Assembly (NCBI GenBank): GCA_017558145.1
Contig: JAFYWF010000052.1
Span: forward strand, 1-36,423
From: Lachnospiraceae bacterium
GTDB taxonomy: Bacteria > Bacillota > Clostridia > Lachnospirales > Lachnospiraceae
Reading direction: 5' to 3'
Length of the DNA: 36,423 nucleotides
The translations under genes and the position numbers were made by a program. Below the pieces are notes generated by a model. That model saw nothing but the letters and a program-made list of their open reading frames with translations, did no database searches and was not told where the DNA came from. Below, piece by piece: positions 34,385-36,423 of this stretch (positions are counted from its first letter, which is position 1; each line of letters begins with the position of its first letter).

Positions 34385-34438
34385 GCGAAGGCACGAGCTA
34401 AACTGGAGTGCTTGCACTCAAATTTGGTGATGTTCGCG
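34384..34438. ncRNA. Structured intergenic element of unknown role
   Basis: CGCGAA (34384-34389) can pair with TTCGCG (34433-34438) and encloses a second helix, GAGTGC-TT-GCACTC (34406-34419). The element is flanked by two terminator-like hairpins. It could be a small RNA, a processed 3' region or a repeated intergenic element. No family is recognised. Confidence 0.3.
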
Positions 34439-34480
34439 ACCCCAAGGATTTTACGGCTAAAATTCTTGGGGTTTTGTGTT
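34439..34480 (+). terminator. Strong terminator ending the operon
   Basis: ACCCCAAGGATTTTA (34439-34453) pairs with TAAAATTCTTGGGGT (34458-34472), one G-T contact, around CGGC, followed by TTTTGTGTTT. Confidence 0.88.
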
Positions 34481-34487
34481 TCACAGG

Positions 34488-34516
34488 TTGACCAAAGCAT
34501 TATGATTTGCTATAAT
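34488..34516 (+). promoter_or_regulatory. Promoter of the acyl-CoA ligase / iorA operon
   Basis: TTGACC (34488-34493), 17-bp spacer, TATAAT (34511-34516); near consensus. The predicted start near 34523 leaves a 5' leader of about 70 bases. Confidence 0.82.
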
Positions 34517-34593
34517 GCGATTTAGCAAGTAAAAGCGTTAAAGCTTAAAAGTGATAAAGTTTAGAAACGTAAAAAGAGGAGACAGAAAAAATC

Positions 34594-36228
34594 ATGCCAA
34601 TTACAGAGTTTTTAGAAAGAAATGCCAGGGAATTTCCAAACGATGTATGTTTAATAGAAATTAACCCAGAGATAAAAGAAGATAGACGAGTAACTTGGAA
34701 GGAATATGAGCTTATAGAACCAAGTCCAAAGACAAGTTATCGAAGAGAAATTACTTGGAGTGTATTTAATGAAAAAGCAAACCGTTTTGCAAACCTTTTG
34801 ATTCAAAGAGGAATTCAGAAAGGTGATAAAGTTGCGATTTTAATGATGAACGGTTTGGAATGGTTACCAATTTATTTTGGTATTTTAAAAACCGGAGCAT
34901 TAGCAGTTCCATTGAACTTCCGTTACTCTGCGGATGAAATCGAATACTGTGTAAATCTTGCAGAAGTAGATATTCTTGTATTTGGCAATGAATTTATCGG
35001 ACGAGTAGAAGAAATTGCAGATAGAATCAGCAAAGGAAGATTGTTAATGTATGTTGGGGAAGGTTGTCCTGGATTTGCGGATGATTATTATTCTTTGGCA
35101 GCTAACTGTTCCAGCCAGACCCCAATGATGATTTTATCCGATGATGATGATGCAGCGATTTACTTCTCTTCCGGAACTACAGGTTTTCCAAAAGCGATTT
35201 TACATAAACATAGAAGCTTAGTACATGCATGTAAGGTAGAACAGAACCATCATGGACAGAATAGAAATGACGTATTCTTATGCATTCCACCTTTATACCA
35301 TACAGGTGCGAAGATGCACTGGTTCGGAAGTTTATTATCTGGTGGGAAAGCGGTTCTTTTAAAAGGAACTAGACCAGAATTTATCTTAGAAACGGTTTCC
35401 AAGGAAAAATGTACGATTGTATGGTTATTAGTTCCATGGGCTCAGGATATCTTAGAAGCCATTGAAGGCGGAAAAGTAGATTTAAGTGAATACAATTTAA
35501 AACAGTGGAGATTGATGCACATTGGTGCACAGCCTGTACCACAGAGTTTAATTAAGAGATGGAAAGAAATCTTCCCAAATCATTTATATGATACTAACTA
35601 TGGTCTTTCTGAATCTATTGGACCAGGTTGTGTACATTTAGGTGTAGATAACATTCATAAAGTTGGAGCTATCGGAAAACCAGGTTATGGATGGGAAGTT
35701 AGAATTGTAGATGAAAATAGAAATACCGTAGCTAAAGGTGAAGTTGGGGAGTTGGCAGTAAAAGGTCCTGGTGTTATGACCTGTTACTACAGAGATGAAA
35801 AAGCTACCAATGAAGTCTTGGCAGATGGTTGGTTATTTACTGGTGACATGGCACAGGAAGATGAAGATGGATTTATTTTCTTAGTAGACCGTAAAAAAGA
35901 CGTTATCATCAGTGGTGGTGAAAATCTTTACCCAGTACAGATTGAAGACTTTATTCGTACCAACAATAAAGTACACGATGTTGCAGTTATTGGCTTAAAA
36001 GATAAGAGACTTGGAGAAATTGCAGCAGCCATTATTGAAGTAAAGATGGGCGAAACATTAACAAAGGAAGAAGTAGACAAATTCTGTCTTGATCTTCCAA
36101 GATACAAACGTCCTCACGAAGTTATCTTTGCAGATATTCCTCGTAACCCTACAGGAAAAATTGAAAAACCAAAACTTCGTGAAATGTATGGGGCAAATCG
36201 CCTGATTGCAGAGCAAAACCTTGCTTAA
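34594..36228 (+). CDS. AMP-forming acyl-CoA ligase (ANL family)
   Basis: 544 aa. Adenylation motifs: P-loop SSGTTGFPK (192-200), YGLSES, DGWLFTGD, RKKDVIISGGEN and the catalytic lysine K522 in NPTGKIEK. It activates a carboxylic acid to acyl-AMP and transfers it to CoA. An insertion-like region near the N-terminus has RRVTWKEYELIE and then RREITWSVFNEK, so the ITW strand motif appears twice 20 residues apart. The next gene is iorA, so the substrate may be an aryl or branched acid connected with indolepyruvate or aromatic amino-acid breakdown; the reverse direction (acyl-CoA to acid plus ATP) is not typical for this class. GAGGAGA precedes the ATG. Confidence 0.88.
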   Translation: MPITEFLERNAREFPNDVCLIEINPEIKEDRRVTWKEYELIEPSPKTSYRREITWSVFNEKANRFANLLIQRGIQKGDKVAILMMNGLEWLPIYFGILKTGALAVPLNFRYSADEIEYCVNLAEVDILVFGNEFIGRVEEIADRISKGRLLMYVGEGCPGFADDYYSLAANCSSQTPMMILSDDDDAAIYFSSGTTGFPKAILHKHRSLVHACKVEQNHHGQNRNDVFLCIPPLYHTGAKMHWFGSLLSGGKAVLLKGTRPEFILETVSKEKCTIVWLLVPWAQDILEAIEGGKVDLSEYNLKQWRLMHIGAQPVPQSLIKRWKEIFPNHLYDTNYGLSESIGPGCVHLGVDNIHKVGAIGKPGYGWEVRIVDENRNTVAKGEVGELAVKGPGVMTCYYRDEKATNEVLADGWLFTGDMAQEDEDGFIFLVDRKKDVIISGGENLYPVQIEDFIRTNNKVHDVAVIGLKDKRLGEIAAAIIEVKMGETLTKEEVDKFCLDLPRYKRPHEVIFADIPRNPTGKIEKPKLREMYGANRLIAEQNLA

Positions 36229-36241
36229 AAAATAAGTAAAT

Positions 36242-36265
36242 TCTAAGGTATATCTAAGGTATATC
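36242..36265 (+). repeat. Tandem 11-bp repeat before iorA
   Basis: TCTAAGGTATA occurs twice in tandem (36242-36252, 36253-36263) and then TC. No function is known; it lies in the short gap between the acyl-CoA ligase and iorA. Confidence 0.6.
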
Positions 36266-36305
36266 AAATACAAATTAAGTAATAACTAGCGAAAGGGACA
36301 TAGAT

Positions 36306-36423
36306 ATGAGCGAAGTAAAAATTATGCTTGGTAATGAAGCCATTGCCAGAGGAGCATTTGAAGCTGGAGTAAAGGTTTCAGCAGCATATCCTGGAACTCC
36401 AAGTACAGAAATTAGTGAAAATA
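36306..36423 (+). CDS. iorA: Indolepyruvate ferredoxin oxidoreductase alpha subunit (N-terminal part only)
   Basis: The 39 visible codons begin [19 protein letters not shown] and continue with [11 protein letters not shown], the start of the IorA family. GAAAGGGA (36291-36298) lies 7 bases before the ATG. The window ends within the gene. With IorB the enzyme oxidises indolepyruvate and other aryl pyruvates to aryl acetyl-CoA with ferredoxin, in anaerobes. It follows the acyl-CoA ligase by 77 bases and is probably in the same operon. Confidence 0.85.
   Translation, partial: MSEVKIMLGNEAIARGAFEAGVKVSAAYPGTPSTEISEN

Overview
The window reads as a chromosomal segment of an AT-rich, low-GC anaerobic Firmicute, most likely a Lachnospiraceae member. 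This is an inference from the strong AGGAGG-type ribosome binding sites, sigma-A-like promoters, very A/T-biased codon use, an acyl-CoA ligase next to iorA (an anaerobe signature), and several protein types common in that family (DUF5722-like protein, zinc-ribbon Hanks kinase, MocR-type aminotransferase). No rRNA, tRNA, CRISPR array, transposase or intact integrase was seen.

Region 1 (1-6100) is accessory in character. It holds the 3' end of a COG2865-type ATP-binding/winged-helix protein, two unrecognised proteins of 754 and 474 aa that share a FW-x7-FG block and a similar acidic C-terminal tail, a small lipoprotein, and a stretch of decayed sequence with a frameshifted gene remnant. Region 2 (6100-8100) has a 2H phosphoesterase, a PgeF/YfiH purine nucleoside phosphorylase with the catalytic triad kept, and a convergent cupin. 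Region 3 (8200-14650) has a secreted GH3 NagZ-type hexosaminidase, then a phosphate-starvation module: response regulator, sensor kinase, and a Na/Pi cotransporter fused to a PhoU-like domain. Nine-base ATTTTACAT repeats at 11-bp spacing lie before both the transporter and, inverted, the regulator.

Region 4 (14650-22500) is metabolic: glycerate kinase plus an SDR, then carB-pyrF, then a ROK glucokinase. Upstream of carB there is a full leader-peptide attenuator: a strong promoter, a 39-codon ORF in U-rich sequence, then an intrinsic terminator starting 8 nt after its stop codon. It resembles enterobacterial pyrBI attenuation rather than the PyrR type usual in Firmicutes. Region 5 (22500-28000) has a lipoprotein, a secreted DUF5722-type putative glycosidase, a membrane diguanylate cyclase and a type Ic aminotransferase.

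Region 6 (28180-34480) looks like one five-gene operon behind a TTGGAT-17-TATAAT promoter: a membrane-anchored trypsin-fold protein that seems to have lost its catalytic residues, a zinc-ribbon Ser/Thr kinase with an extracytoplasmic tail, a Cys-rich membrane protein, a YhhN lysoplasmalogenase, and an OLD-family ATPase/TOPRIM protein with a four-Cys cluster. It is the best candidate here for an undescribed signalling or defence-like system. Region 7 (34480-end) is an acyl-CoA ligase followed by the start of iorA.
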